From Flavobacteriales bacterium (GTDB taxonomy: Bacteria; Bacteroidota; Bacteroidia; Flavobacteriales_F; PHOS-HE28): a stretch of DNA of 64,000 nucleotides. The position numbers were made by a program, and so were the translations under genes. The stretch lies in the NCBI GenBank assembly GCA_016702645.1, contig JADJDP010000013.1:1-64000 (forward strand). The letters run 5' to 3'. Below, piece by piece: positions 17,441 through 26,651 of this stretch; position 1 is the first letter of the stretch, and each line of letters begins with the position of its first letter. The notes under the pieces are model-generated. The model saw only the letters and a program-made list of their open reading frames with translations. It searched no databases and had not been told where the DNA came from.

Positions 17441-18520
17441 CTATTTGGGAGCCTTCCGGTAGATCCACACACCGATCAATCCGAAGAAGACGTTCGGAGC
17501 CCATACCGCCAGGAATGGATCGAGCCCGGCATTGGTGGCACCCACGGTGGTGATCTTCATGGCAAAGACGTAGAGCAGTACCAGCGCCACACCAGCGGCC
17601 AGATGGAGCCCCGTACCGCCGCGCACCTTTCGGCTCGCGATGCCCACTCCAATGAGCGTGAACACGTACACGGCGAAGGGATAGGACGTGCGTTGGTGTT
17701 TCTCGACCAGGTAGGATGTCACCGATCCATCGCCTTGGGCCTGTTTTGCCGCTATGTAATCGTTGAGTTCGCCGGTACCCATGGCCATGGCGGTTTCCCA
17801 GCGCTGGCCCATGTCCGATGGTTTGAGCGGGATCACCGTGTCCAACTCGTGCCCACGTCTGATCTCCTCTCGGTCATCCTTGATCACGCGCAGGGTCCAA
17901 TCCGTAACGTGCCATGATCCGTTCACACTGTCGTAGGTTGCTCGGTCCGCGTGCAGCTTCTGCTCCAATACGTTGCCGTTCCACTTTTCCAACCCGAAGG
18001 TGTAGAGCGTTTTCTCCTTCGCACCGTAGTGATCGCAGAAGGCGATCACGCCCGGTGAGATCTCGCGGTGGATATTGTGGTCCTCGACGAAGAAGATGGC
18101 GCGGATGTACCGTTCCTCGAAGGCGAGCCGCACTTTGTTGGCCGCGGGAAGCACCTTGTGGTTGATCACCAACGAAAGTCCTGCAAGGATCGTGGCGGCC
18201 ACGAAGTAGGGCCACAGGATGCGTGGGAAGCTCACGCCGCTACTGAGCATGGCGATCACTTCGGTGCGATGCGCCAGCCGACTGGTGAAGAGCAGCACGG
18301 CGATGAAAATGAAGAGCCCGCTGAAGAGGTTCGCGTAGTAGATGATGAAGTTGAGGTAGTAGTCACGAACGATCTCGCCCGTGGTGGCGGTCATCGTCGC
18401 GAAGTCCTCGGTCTTCTCGCTGATATCGAACACCACCGCCACCATCATGATCAGTACGATCATGAAGAAGAAGGTCCCGAGGAACTTCCGGATGATGTAT
18501 CGGTCGAGGGTCTTCAGCAC
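17441..18520 (-). CDS. LptF/LptG family permease (YjgP/YjgQ)
   Basis: A 359-residue inner-membrane component of the lipopolysaccharide export (Lpt) complex. It opens with LKTLDRYIIRKFLGTFFFM, the typical N-terminal amphipathic helix and first membrane span, then a periplasmic beta-jellyroll domain and three C-terminal spans (FAVYVFTLIGVGIASRKVRGG). The start is taken as GTG at 18520; the frame to 18589 is repeat-derived (VRQAHPDN). Which of the LptF or LptG roles it fills cannot be said. It lies downstream of tgt and upstream of the ars promoter. Confidence 0.88.
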   Translation of the reverse strand: MLKTLDRYIIRKFLGTFFFMIVLIMMVAVVFDISEKTEDFATMTATTGEIVRDYYLNFIIYYANLFSGLFIFIAVLLFTSRLAHRTEVIAMLSSGVSFPRILWPYFVAATILAGLSLVINHKVLPAANKVRLAFEERYIRAIFFVEDHNIHREISPGVIAFCDHYGAKEKTLYTFGLEKWNGNVLEQKLHADRATYDSVNGSWHVTDWTLRVIKDDREEIRRGHELDTVIPLKPSDMGQRWETAMAMGTGELNDYIAAKQAQGDGSVTSYLVEKHQRTSYPFAVYVFTLIGVGIASRKVRGGTGLHLAAGVALVLLYVFAMKITTVGATNAGLDPFLAVWAPNVFFGLIGVWIYRKAPK

Positions 18521-18540
18521 GGCGGGAGTTCTCGATCGTC

Positions 18541-18605
18541 GGTTCTCAGGGTTTGGGTTGTCAGGGTGAGCTTGTCGAACCCCTGACAATCGGGAACTGA
18601 CAACT
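18541..18605. repeat. palindromic intergenic repeat, copy 2
   Basis: Related to copy 1 at 8274-8336 in reverse orientation on the page: arms TTGTCAGGG (18558-18566) and CCCTGACAA (18581-18589) enclose TGAGCTTGTCGAA, and a GAACTGACAACT end overlaps the tgt stop codon. It sits between the tgt stop and the permease start, the same arrangement as copy 1. Confidence 0.65.
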
Positions 18606-19734
18606 ACAGTCTGGTCTTCAATTTCGGAAGCAATGCGTTCTTCCAGTTCGTGAAAGTACCTGCGATGATCTCCGCACGCGCTTCCTTCATCAGTGCCAGG
18701 TAGAAACCCAGATTGTGCAGGCTGGCGATCTGCTGCCCCAGCATCTCGCCGCTTTGGAACAGGTGTCGAACGAATGCACGGCTGTATGTGGTGTCAACCC
18801 AGCTATGGCCGCCGGGATCCAGCGGCGAGTGTTCGTCCGCCCATTGCTTGTTCTTGATGTTGAGGATCCCTTCACGGGTGAAGAGCATGCCGTTGCGTCC
18901 GTTCCGCGTTGGCATCACACAATCGAACATGTCGATACCGCGCGCCATGTTCTCCAGCAGATTCCACGGTGTGCCCACGCCCATGAGATAGCGCGGTTTG
19001 TCCTTCGGCAGGATATCGCAACACAGTTCGGCCATGGCGTACATCTCCTCCTCGGGTTCACCAACGCTCAGGCCCCCGATGGCATTGCCCACGGCTCCCT
19101 TCAAAGCGATGTACTCGCTGCTCCGCTTGCGAAGTTCAGGGAAGGTGCTGCCCTGCACGATGGGGAAGAGCGCCTGCTCGTGGCCGTACTTCGGTTCGGT
19201 GGTATCGAAGCGTGCGATGCACCGGTCCAACCAGCGGTGGGTCATGTGCATGCTTTTCTCCGCGTAGGCCAGCTCGCAAGGCCAGGGCGTACATTCATCG
19301 AAGGCCATGCAGATGTCAGCACCGATGCTGCGCTGCAGGTCCATCACGCTCTCGGGCGTGAACAGGTGCCGACTACCATCGATGTGACTTTGGAACTTCA
19401 CGCCTTCCTCGGTGATCTTGCGGATATCGCTGAGGGAGTGGACCTGGAAGCCACCGCTATCGGTGAGGATCGGCCGGTCCCAACCGTTGAACTTGTGCAG
19501 ACCACCGGCGTGCTCCAACACCCCTGTACCCGGACGCAGGTAGAGGTGGTAGGTGTTGCTGAGCATGATCGGCGCGTCCAAGTCCTGCTTCAATTCGCGT
19601 GGGTGCACGGCCTTTACCGCGCCCAGCGTACCCACCGGCATGAAGATCGGTGTGGGGATATCCCCGTGGGCCGTATGCAGGACACCAGCGCGTGCGTTGG
19701 ATCCCGGGTCGTTCGCTGAAAGTTCGAAGCGCAT
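18604..19734 (-). CDS. tgt: tRNA-guanine transglycosylase
   Basis: A 376-residue enzyme exchanging guanine 34 for a queuine precursor (preQ1) in tRNAs for Asp, Asn, His and Tyr. Motifs: LTDSGGFQVHSL, QGSTFPELR, YLMGVGTPWNLLE, and the nucleophile Asp in MFDCVMPTRNGRNG. The zinc-binding region is unusual: where E. coli has CDCYTC, this protein reads GHSWVD, with no cysteine, although the later His in SLHNLGFY remains. This may be a lineage feature. The stop overlaps a palindromic repeat by two bases. Confidence 0.94.
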   Translation of the reverse strand: MRFELSANDPGSNARAGVLHTAHGDIPTPIFMPVGTLGAVKAVHPRELKQDLDAPIMLSNTYHLYLRPGTGVLEHAGGLHKFNGWDRPILTDSGGFQVHSLSDIRKITEEGVKFQSHIDGSRHLFTPESVMDLQRSIGADICMAFDECTPWPCELAYAEKSMHMTHRWLDRCIARFDTTEPKYGHEQALFPIVQGSTFPELRKRSSEYIALKGAVGNAIGGLSVGEPEEEMYAMAELCCDILPKDKPRYLMGVGTPWNLLENMARGIDMFDCVMPTRNGRNGMLFTREGILNIKNKQWADEHSPLDPGGHSWVDTTYSRAFVRHLFQSGEMLGQQIASLHNLGFYLALMKEARAEIIAGTFTNWKNALLPKLKTRL

Positions 19735-19746
19735 GTGAAGAGCGCG

Positions 19747-19754
19747 CGAATGTA
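19747..19754 (-). promoter_or_regulatory. possible -7 promoter element for tgt
   Basis: Read on the minus strand: TACATTCG, seven of eight positions of TAnnTTTG, 13 bases upstream of the tgt ATG. Confidence 0.3.
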
Positions 19755-19885
19755 GGTCCGGCGCGGGTTTGGGCTTCCCCGTCCGCGCTGTTCATAACTG
19801 CTTCGGCCCCGCGCACGGCCACCATGGTGCCCCGGTAGCTTCGCCCATGCACCGGCAGCCGCTGTCGGGGCCTGTACATCCGCGT

Positions 19886-20986
19886 ATGTGGTCCATTGAA
19901 TTCCAGGTGATGGTGGGAGCGCTCGTCGTTCTCGTGCTGTACCATGTGGTGATGTTCACCCGGCTCGCCTTCCGCAAAGCCACGGTGGAAGTGGACCGTT
20001 CGTTGCCCGTGAGCGTGGTGATCTGTGCCCGCAATGAAGCCCGCACCCTGGAAGAGGTGATCCCGGTGCTCATGCGCCAGGATCACCAGGAGTTCGAAGT
20101 GGTAGTGGTGAACGATCGCAGCGAGGATGATACGTGGGAGATCCTGCAATGGATGAAGCCGCAGTACCCGCGTTTGCGGCCGGTGAACATACAGGCGGAT
20201 GAGAAATTCAACTACGGGAAGAAGATCGCGCTGGGTGTTGGCGTGCGCGCTGCCAAACATCCACACGTGCTCCTCACCGATGCCGATTGCACACCCGAAG
20301 GACCTGACTGGATCAGTACCATGGCAGCGGGCTTCCGCAATGGGAGGAAGGTGGTGTTGGGCTATAGCCCCTATGCGGTCCGCAGCGGACCGGGCAGTTT
20401 GCTGGAGCGCTATGACGGGGCCATCAAGGCCATGCAATACATGGGCTTTGCGCAAGCGGGTTTCCCGTACATGGGTGTTGGTCGCAACCTGGGCTACGCG
20501 AGCGAGGTCTTCTTCGGTGCCGGTGGGCCCCGTCGGCACAACCACCTCATGAGCGGGGATGATGACCTGTTCATCAACGAGGTGGCGCGTAAGACCAACA
20601 CGACCGTGATCGCCGATCCGCGTTCGTTCATGACCACGCGGGCCACCCCCGACCTCGCGACATGGATCCGCCGCAAACGCAGGCACTACACCACGGCAGT
20701 GCACTATCGTTTCGGTCACCAAGTGCTGCTCATGTTGCTGCCGCTGGCGCGCATGGCCTTCTGGACCTGTTTGGTGCTGCTCCTGATGAAGTCTCGTTGG
20801 CGCGAGGTCGCCATCGGTGCCGGAGTGGAATTCGGACTGCTGCTGCCCGTGACCATGGCCGCATTGCGAAGATTACAAGCGGGTGCCATCACCTGGCTTG
20901 CCCTGCCACTGGAATGGCTGTTCCTACTTTTGGATCCGCTGCTGTACGCCAGTACGATCCTTGTAAAGCCCAAGCGATGGAAGTGA
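19886..20986 (+). CDS. membrane-anchored family 2 glycosyltransferase
   Basis: A 366-residue GT2 enzyme. ATG 19886 (MWSIEFQVM) leads straight into an N-terminal membrane helix. The GT-A core has VSVVICARNEARTLEEV, FEVVVVNDRSEDDT, the metal DxD region LLTDADC and the acceptor motif GDDDLFINE; RKRRHYTTA is the usual QxxRW equivalent. Three C-terminal membrane segments follow. GT2 enzymes of this layout build surface polysaccharide or glycolipid; the sugar is unknown. The stop overlaps the sigma-factor start by 10 bases. Confidence 0.88.
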   Translation: MWSIEFQVMVGALVVLVLYHVVMFTRLAFRKATVEVDRSLPVSVVICARNEARTLEEVIPVLMRQDHQEFEVVVVNDRSEDDTWEILQWMKPQYPRLRPVNIQADEKFNYGKKIALGVGVRAAKHPHVLLTDADCTPEGPDWISTMAAGFRNGRKVVLGYSPYAVRSGPGSLLERYDGAIKAMQYMGFAQAGFPYMGVGRNLGYASEVFFGAGGPRRHNHLMSGDDDLFINEVARKTNTTVIADPRSFMTTRATPDLATWIRRKRRHYTTAVHYRFGHQVLLMLLPLARMAFWTCLVLLLMKSRWREVAIGAGVEFGLLLPVTMAALRRLQAGAITWLALPLEWLFLLLDPLLYASTILVKPKRWK

Positions 20987-21585
20987 ACGAGAACCTAAGC
21001 GAGAAAGCCCGGTACGACTACATACTCGTACGCAAGGCCGTGGACAAAGGCGATCAGAAGGCCTACGCCGAGCTGATGAGCCGCTACCGCGATTCCATCT
21101 ACTTCATGTTGTTGAAGATGATCAACAACAAGGACGACGCCGAGGATCTCACGATCGAAGCCTTCGGCAAGGCCTTCAACCGGTTGAAGCAGTACACGCC
21201 CAACTACGCGTTCAGCACCTGGCTCTTCAAGATCGCGTCGAACAATTGCATCGACTGGATCCGCAAACAGAAGAAGAAGACCTTCTCCATCGACAATCCC
21301 ATCGGAACCGAGGATGGCGATGAGATGCACATCGAGTTGAAGGGTCATGGATTGGATCCTGCCGAGGTCACCATGCGCGAGCAGAAGAACGCGATCATGC
21401 GTGAGGTGGTGGACAAGCTGAAGCCGCGCTACAAGACCCTGGTTGAGCTGCGCTACTACAAGGAGTACAGCTACGAGGAGATCGCCGAGGAACTGGATCT
21501 GCCACTGGGTACGGTGAAAGCACAGCTCTTCCGCGCACGGGAGTTCCTGCTGAACCTGATGCAGAACAGCAAAGACGCTATCTGA
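20977..21585 (+). CDS. sigma-70 family (ECF-type) RNA polymerase sigma factor
   Basis: A 202-residue protein with region 2 (NKDDAEDLTIEAFGKAFNRL, then FSTWLFKIASNNCIDWIRKQ) and region 4 (LKPRYKTLVELRYYKEYSYEEIAEELDLPLGTVKAQLFRARE). It starts at ATG 20977 inside the end of the glycosyltransferase gene, so translation is probably coupled. No anti-sigma factor is adjacent, so its signal is unknown; it may be a housekeeping-like sigma common in Bacteroidota. Confidence 0.9.
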   Translation: MEVNENLSEKARYDYILVRKAVDKGDQKAYAELMSRYRDSIYFMLLKMINNKDDAEDLTIEAFGKAFNRLKQYTPNYAFSTWLFKIASNNCIDWIRKQKKKTFSIDNPIGTEDGDEMHIELKGHGLDPAEVTMREQKNAIMREVVDKLKPRYKTLVELRYYKEYSYEEIAEELDLPLGTVKAQLFRAREFLLNLMQNSKDAI

Positions 21586-21611
21586 ACATCATGTGACAGT
21601 GGCAGGCACCA

Positions 21612-21648
21612 TGGGCACATGACCACATGACCACATGGGCACATGTCC
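21612..21648. repeat. CACATG short-repeat cluster, copy 1
   Basis: Four CACATG words at roughly 9-10-base spacing, starting GGGCACATGACCACATG, cover the ribosome-binding region and start codon of rsmG. Two similar clusters occur at 25010-25044 and 26617-26651. Confidence 0.7.
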
Positions 21649-22257
21649 GGCTTGGATCTCCTTCTGAAGTACTTCCCACAACTTACCGCGGAGCAGCGCG
21701 ACCGTTTCGCACGCCTTGGCGAACTCTACGCGTACTGGAACGAGCGGGTGAACCTGATCTCGCGCAAGGATTTCGAACACCTCTACGAGCGCCACATTCT
21801 GCACTCGCTGGGAATTGCTCGTGTCGTGCAGTTCAAGAAAGGAACGCGCATCGTTGACGTGGGCACCGGTGGAGGCTTTCCCTTGGTTCCCTTGGCGATC
21901 TTGTTCCCGCAGTGCTCATTCCATGGCATCGATGGCATCGGCAAGAAGATCATGGCCGTGAAAGGAGTGATCGAAGGACTCGGACTTCCCAATTGCACCG
22001 CCGAGCAAGTGCGTAGCGAGGATCACAAGGACCGTTACGATGTCATCGTGAGTCGTGCAGTTACCACCTTGCCGGAATTCCTTCGAATGACGAAGCACTT
22101 GGTGCCGAAAGGCGAAGGACACCTCTACTACTTGAAGGGCGGCGAACTCGCCGATGAACTGCTACCGGTGAAGCAGCGCTACCGGGTCTTCGAACTATCC
22201 AAGGAGTTCGAGGAGGAGTTCTTCGCGACGAAGAAGGTGGTGCGGGTTGAACTGTAG
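21643..22257 (+). CDS. rsmG: 16S rRNA (guanine(527)-N7)-methyltransferase
   Basis: A 204-residue SAM methyltransferase modifying G527 of 16S rRNA. It begins MSGLDLLLKYFPQLTAEQ, with family signature YAYWNERVNLISRKDFEHLYERHILHSL (residues about 27-54), SAM loop VDVGTGGGFPLVPLAI and VIVSRAVTTLPEFL. The ATG lies in the CACATG repeat cluster. The stop at 22255-22257 directly abuts the G-saturated block; the C-terminus TKKVVRVEL looks complete. Confidence 0.93.
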   Translation: MSGLDLLLKYFPQLTAEQRDRFARLGELYAYWNERVNLISRKDFEHLYERHILHSLGIARVVQFKKGTRIVDVGTGGGFPLVPLAILFPQCSFHGIDGIGKKIMAVKGVIEGLGLPNCTAEQVRSEDHKDRYDVIVSRAVTTLPEFLRMTKHLVPKGEGHLYYLKGGELADELLPVKQRYRVFELSKEFEEEFFATKKVVRVEL

Positions 22258-23160
<903 letters not shown>

Positions 23161-24986
23161 TTACGCCGTAGCCGCCTCGAACTGGAGTTTGCTCAGGCTG
23201 TAGTACAGCCCGCCCGTATCCGCGATCAGTTCGTCGTGCGTGCCGCTTTCCACCACGGTGCCTTTGTCGAGCACCAGGATCTTGTCCGCGTTGCGGATGG
23301 TGCTTAGCCGGTGGGCGATCACGATGCTCGTGCGGCCCACCATCAACTGGTCCAGCGCTTCCTGCACGAGTCGTTCGCTCTCGCTGTCCAGTGCGCTCGT
23401 CGCTTCGTCCAGGATGAGGATAGCGGGATCCTTGAGCACGGCGCGCGCGATCGCTATGCGCTGGCGTTGGCCTCCGCTCAATTGCACGCCCCGTTCACCC
23501 ACCACCGTCCCGTAACCGTCGGGGAAACCGGTGACGAAGTCGTGCGCATTGGCTTTCCGTGCAGCGGCCCGATCTCCGCATCGTTCGCGCCCGGCTTGCC
23601 ATAGGCGATGTTCTCGCGGATGGTTCCACCGAAGAGCAACACCTCCTGTGGCACAATGGCCATGCGATCGCGCAAAGCAGTGAGCGGATAGTCTCGCGCC
23701 TCCTTGCCATCGACGAGCATGCTGCCGGAAACAGGATCATAGAAGCGTAGTACGAGCGAGGCCACTGTGCTCTTGCCAGCACCGCTTGGCCCGACGAGCG
23801 CGATCCGTTGACCGGGTTCGGCGATGAAGCTCACGTCGCGTAGTACGGGTACATCCGCCCGGGAAGCATAGTGGAAACTCACATTGCGGAACTCGATGCG
23901 GCCTTGCAATTCGAGGCGCTGCTTGGCTTCCACCACATCGAGCGCTTCGGCCGTTTCGTCCTGGAGGTCCATGAGCCGCTCGGTGGCGCCCACTGCTTTG
24001 AGCAATGAGGTGATCTGCTCCGGTATGCCCGCTATGCTCGCACCGATCATGATGCTGAAGGCGACGAAGGCGGTGATATCGCCCACGCTCATCAGCCCGG
24101 CCTCCTTCATCACTGCCGCGCGGTACACCACGAAGACCACCACGCCGAACATGCAGAAAATGATGAAGCTCACGAATCCGCCGCGCCAGCGTAGGCTCCT
24201 CAACGCGAGTTGTCGTGCGCTCATCACGCTCATCCCATAACGCTGGGTCTCGAACCGTTCGTTGCTGAAGGCTTTCACGTTCTGGACCCCTTGCAGGGTC
24301 TCGTCCACGATCACGTTGCTCTCGGCGATTTTGTCCTGTACCTCCTTGCTCAGCTTCTGGATGTAGCGGCCGAAGAAGACGGCGATCAACATGACCACCG
24401 GCAGTGTGGCCAGCATGGTGAGCATGAGGTCGGTGTTGAGGTAGGTGAGCACCGCGATGCTGGAACCGATGACCACGAACTGGCGCAGGAACTCGGCCAG
24501 CACCGTCGTGAACGCCTCTTGGAGCAAGGCAACGTCCGCGCTGATGCGGCTGTTGAGCTCGCCCACACGCCGCTGCGCGAAGAAGGCCATGGGCAGCTTG
24601 AGCAGGTGGGAGTAGGTGTCCTTTCTCAAGCGGGTGAGCGCGTTCTCCGTCACCGATCCGAAGAACCAGATGCGCCAGAAGCCGAAGAAGGCCTGCGCTG
24701 CGAACACGAGCACAAGCAGCTTCAGGATGGAATGCACATTGCTGAAATCGTCCAGCGGTGCAGCCCAGAAGGTCGTCGGTGTACGCGCATCGATCAAGCG
24801 ACCGAGTAGCCAAGGGAAGGCAACACTGAGCAAGCTGGTGACCAGCAGGCAAAGCATGCCCAGTGCGAAGATCCCACGCTGTTCGCGCATATAGCGGAAC
24901 ACGCGGAAGAACTTCCCCAGCGCCGCTTTGGTCAGCTTCGCCGGCTTGGCGTCGTCATCGCGCGATCGACCCCTGCTGCCTGCCAT
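23161..24986 (-). CDS. ABC exporter with fused membrane and ATPase domains, frameshifted
   Basis: About 608 residues: a six-helix type IV exporter domain (residues about 30-330, GIFALGMLCLLVTSLLSVAFP onward) and a nucleotide-binding domain. Walker A GPSGAGKST, Q-loop region AIVPQEVLLFGGTIRENI, signature LSGGQRQR, Walker B ILILDEATSALD, H-loop VIAHRLSTI. One base is missing near 23566-23571; restoring it joins NDAEI to AAARKANAHDFV and makes the length 1827, a multiple of three. Start ATG 24986 (MAGSRGRS). It follows the SRPBCC gene. MsbA/multidrug-like; substrate unknown. Confidence 0.9.
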
Positions 24987-25009
24987 TGATCGACGTGTGG
25001 TGCATTTCA

Positions 25010-25044
25010 TGGGCACATGTCCACATGAGCACATGCCCACATGG
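25010..25044. repeat. CACATG short-repeat cluster, copy 2
   Basis: GGGCACATGTCCACATG and two more CACATG words fill the gap between the SRPBCC stop and the ABC-exporter start on the minus strand. Confidence 0.7.
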
Positions 25045-25046
25045 TC

Positions 25047-25448
25047 TCATCCATGTATCGCCTTCATCCTATCGGCGATGTGATCGAAGAGGTTCTGCAG
25101 CGGCTTCTCCACCATCATCTTGATGAAGGGGTTGAGGTCCGCGTTGAACTCCTGCCAGATCGTGGTCGTGCCATTGCTCTCCTTCATGTGCACATCCAGC
25201 GTGAAGGGGAAGGGGCTGCGTTCGGTGGCTTTCAACTTCAACAGTTCCGGTGGGGTGCCACCATCCAACTGAAGCCCTATCGTGGCTGCACCCTGCACTT
25301 TGAAGGAGCAGGAGGTCCCGTCGCTCTTCCATTCGCTGATACGACCTTCCGGCAGGAGTTGCTGGAAGTTGTTCATGTCCTGTACGAAGTCGTACAAGGT
25401 TTGCGCGGGCTTCGCGATCTCAACGTGCTTGCTTTCCAGTCTGGTCAT
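25047..25448 (-). CDS. SRPBCC (START/polyketide-cyclase-like) family protein
   Basis: A 133-residue single-domain protein with the helix-grip opening SKHVEIAKPAQTLYDFVQDM and a long C-terminal helix (PFIKMMVEKPLQNLFDHIADRM). Such proteins bind hydrophobic ligands or act in quinone or lipid metabolism; no ligand is evident. It lies 34 bases after pyrE and before the ABC exporter, on the same strand. Confidence 0.75.
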   Translation of the reverse strand: MTRLESKHVEIAKPAQTLYDFVQDMNNFQQLLPEGRISEWKSDGTSCSFKVQGAATIGLQLDGGTPPELLKLKATERSPFPFTLDVHMKESNGTTTIWQEFNADLNPFIKMMVEKPLQNLFDHIADRMKAIHG

Positions 25449-25482
25449 TGCTTCCGTATCCGTACTTCGGTTCCAAGCTACC

Positions 25483-26133
25483 TCACACCTTCACCGCGCC
25501 CCATGTCGCCGGGTCTTTTCGCCACTCGTTCAACGGCAGCAGGTCCTTTTCGGTGATGTATTCGTCGTTCAATGCCTGATCGACCAGAACGCTGTAGTTC
25601 GTGAGCGAGTGCAGTTGGACCTTGGCTTTGGCGAAGGCCTTGGTGGCTTCATCGAAACCGTAGGTGAAGATGCTCACCATGCCTTTCACATCACAACCCT
25701 CGGCGCGCAGGGCTTCCACGGCGTTGAGGCTGCTCTGGCCGGTGCTGACCAGGTCTTCCACCACCACCACGCTACGACCCACGGTGAGGTCACCCTCCAC
25801 CTGGTTCTTCATACCGTGGTCCTTCGCACCACTGCGCACGTAGATGAACGGGAGCCCGAGATCATGCGCCACCAGCGCACCGTGCGCGATACCGCCCGTG
25901 GCCACACCGGCGATCATGTCCGGGCGACCGAACTCGTGGTTGATCACATGCACGAACTGCTGGCGGATGTAGGTGCGCACAGCAGGGTAGGAGAGCGTCT
26001 TGCGGTTGTCGCAATAGATCGGGCTCTTCCACCCGCTGGCCCACGTGAAGGGTTTCTTCGGGCTAAGTTTGACGGCCTTGATCTGGAGGAGGAACTCGGC
26101 TACTTTGAGCGCCGGATCGAGCGGGGATGCCAT
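25483..26133 (-). CDS. pyrE: orotate phosphoribosyltransferase
   Basis: A 216-residue enzyme of pyrimidine synthesis, converting orotate and PRPP to OMP. PRPP motif: VVVVEDLVSTGQSS. Family text FTWASGWKSPIYCDNRK and VATGGIAHGALVA are present. The ATG at 26133 (MASPLDPALKVAEFLL) overlaps the divergent Nudix ATG by two bases; the longer frame to 26181 runs into the Nudix gene and is unlikely. Confidence 0.93.
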   Translation of the reverse strand: MASPLDPALKVAEFLLQIKAVKLSPKKPFTWASGWKSPIYCDNRKTLSYPAVRTYIRQQFVHVINHEFGRPDMIAGVATGGIAHGALVAHDLGLPFIYVRSGAKDHGMKNQVEGDLTVGRSVVVVEDLVSTGQSSLNAVEALRAEGCDVKGMVSIFTYGFDEATKAFAKAKVQLHSLTNYSVLVDQALNDEYITEKDLLPLNEWRKDPATWGAVKV

Positions 26134-26626
26134 GCAGCGAAAGTATATCGTTTGGATCGAGGGGAAGGCGCACACGATCAATGAAGGCGCCGATTGGGAT
26201 GCGTTCCGTGCCGACTACGAGTTCGTGCTCGCCGCTGGTGGCGTGGTGAACGATGAACAAGGTCGATTGCTCGTGATACGTCGCTTGGGGAAATGGGACC
26301 TGCCCAAGGGCAAGGTGGATGAAGGCGAGGGCATTGAAGCCGCAGCGATCCGCGAAGTGCAGGAAGAATGTGGACTGGATCGCTTGACCATGATCAAGCC
26401 GATGCCCTCGACCTGGCACACCTACGAGCGAAAGGGAAAGCAACACCTTAAACGTACGGACTGGTTCCTCATGCGAGGCTCTTCGGCCGAAAGGCTGGTG
26501 CCCCAGCACGAGGAGGACATCGAAGAGGTGAAATGGGTAACCGCCGACGAAATATCTATGATCAAAGGTGAAACGTACCCGTCATTGATGCCCGTTCTGG
26601 AGGCTTGGGCAGCCATGGGCACATGA
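26132..26626 (+). CDS. Nudix hydrolase
   Basis: A 164-residue enzyme hydrolysing nucleoside-diphosphate-linked compounds. The Nudix box GKVDEGEGIEAAAIREVQEE, followed by CGL, matches GX5EX7REUXEEXGU. RRLGKWDLPKGK precedes it. The start ATG at 26132 shares bases with the pyrE start on the other strand; a later start is possible, but the text from MQRKYIVWIEG looks protein-like. The stop lies inside CACATG cluster 3. Substrate unknown (ADP-ribose, dinucleotide polyphosphates or damaged nucleotides are usual). Confidence 0.88.
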   Translation: MQRKYIVWIEGKAHTINEGADWDAFRADYEFVLAAGGVVNDEQGRLLVIRRLGKWDLPKGKVDEGEGIEAAAIREVQEECGLDRLTMIKPMPSTWHTYERKGKQHLKRTDWFLMRGSSAERLVPQHEEDIEEVKWVTADEISMIKGETYPSLMPVLEAWAAMGT

Positions 26627-26651
26627 ACACATGCTCACATGTTCACATGTC
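26617..26651. repeat. CACATG short-repeat cluster, copy 3
   Basis: GGGCACATGAACACATG and two more words span the Nudix stop codon and the whole gap to the convergent thioredoxin-fold gene. The words can pair as ACATG/CATGT, giving weak hairpins on either strand. Confidence 0.7.

Noticed and set aside
19457..20722. A 421-codon minus-strand frame over tgt and the glycosyltransferase
   Set aside because: Overlaps two clear genes and has no recognisable content; begins in tgt frame-shifted text.
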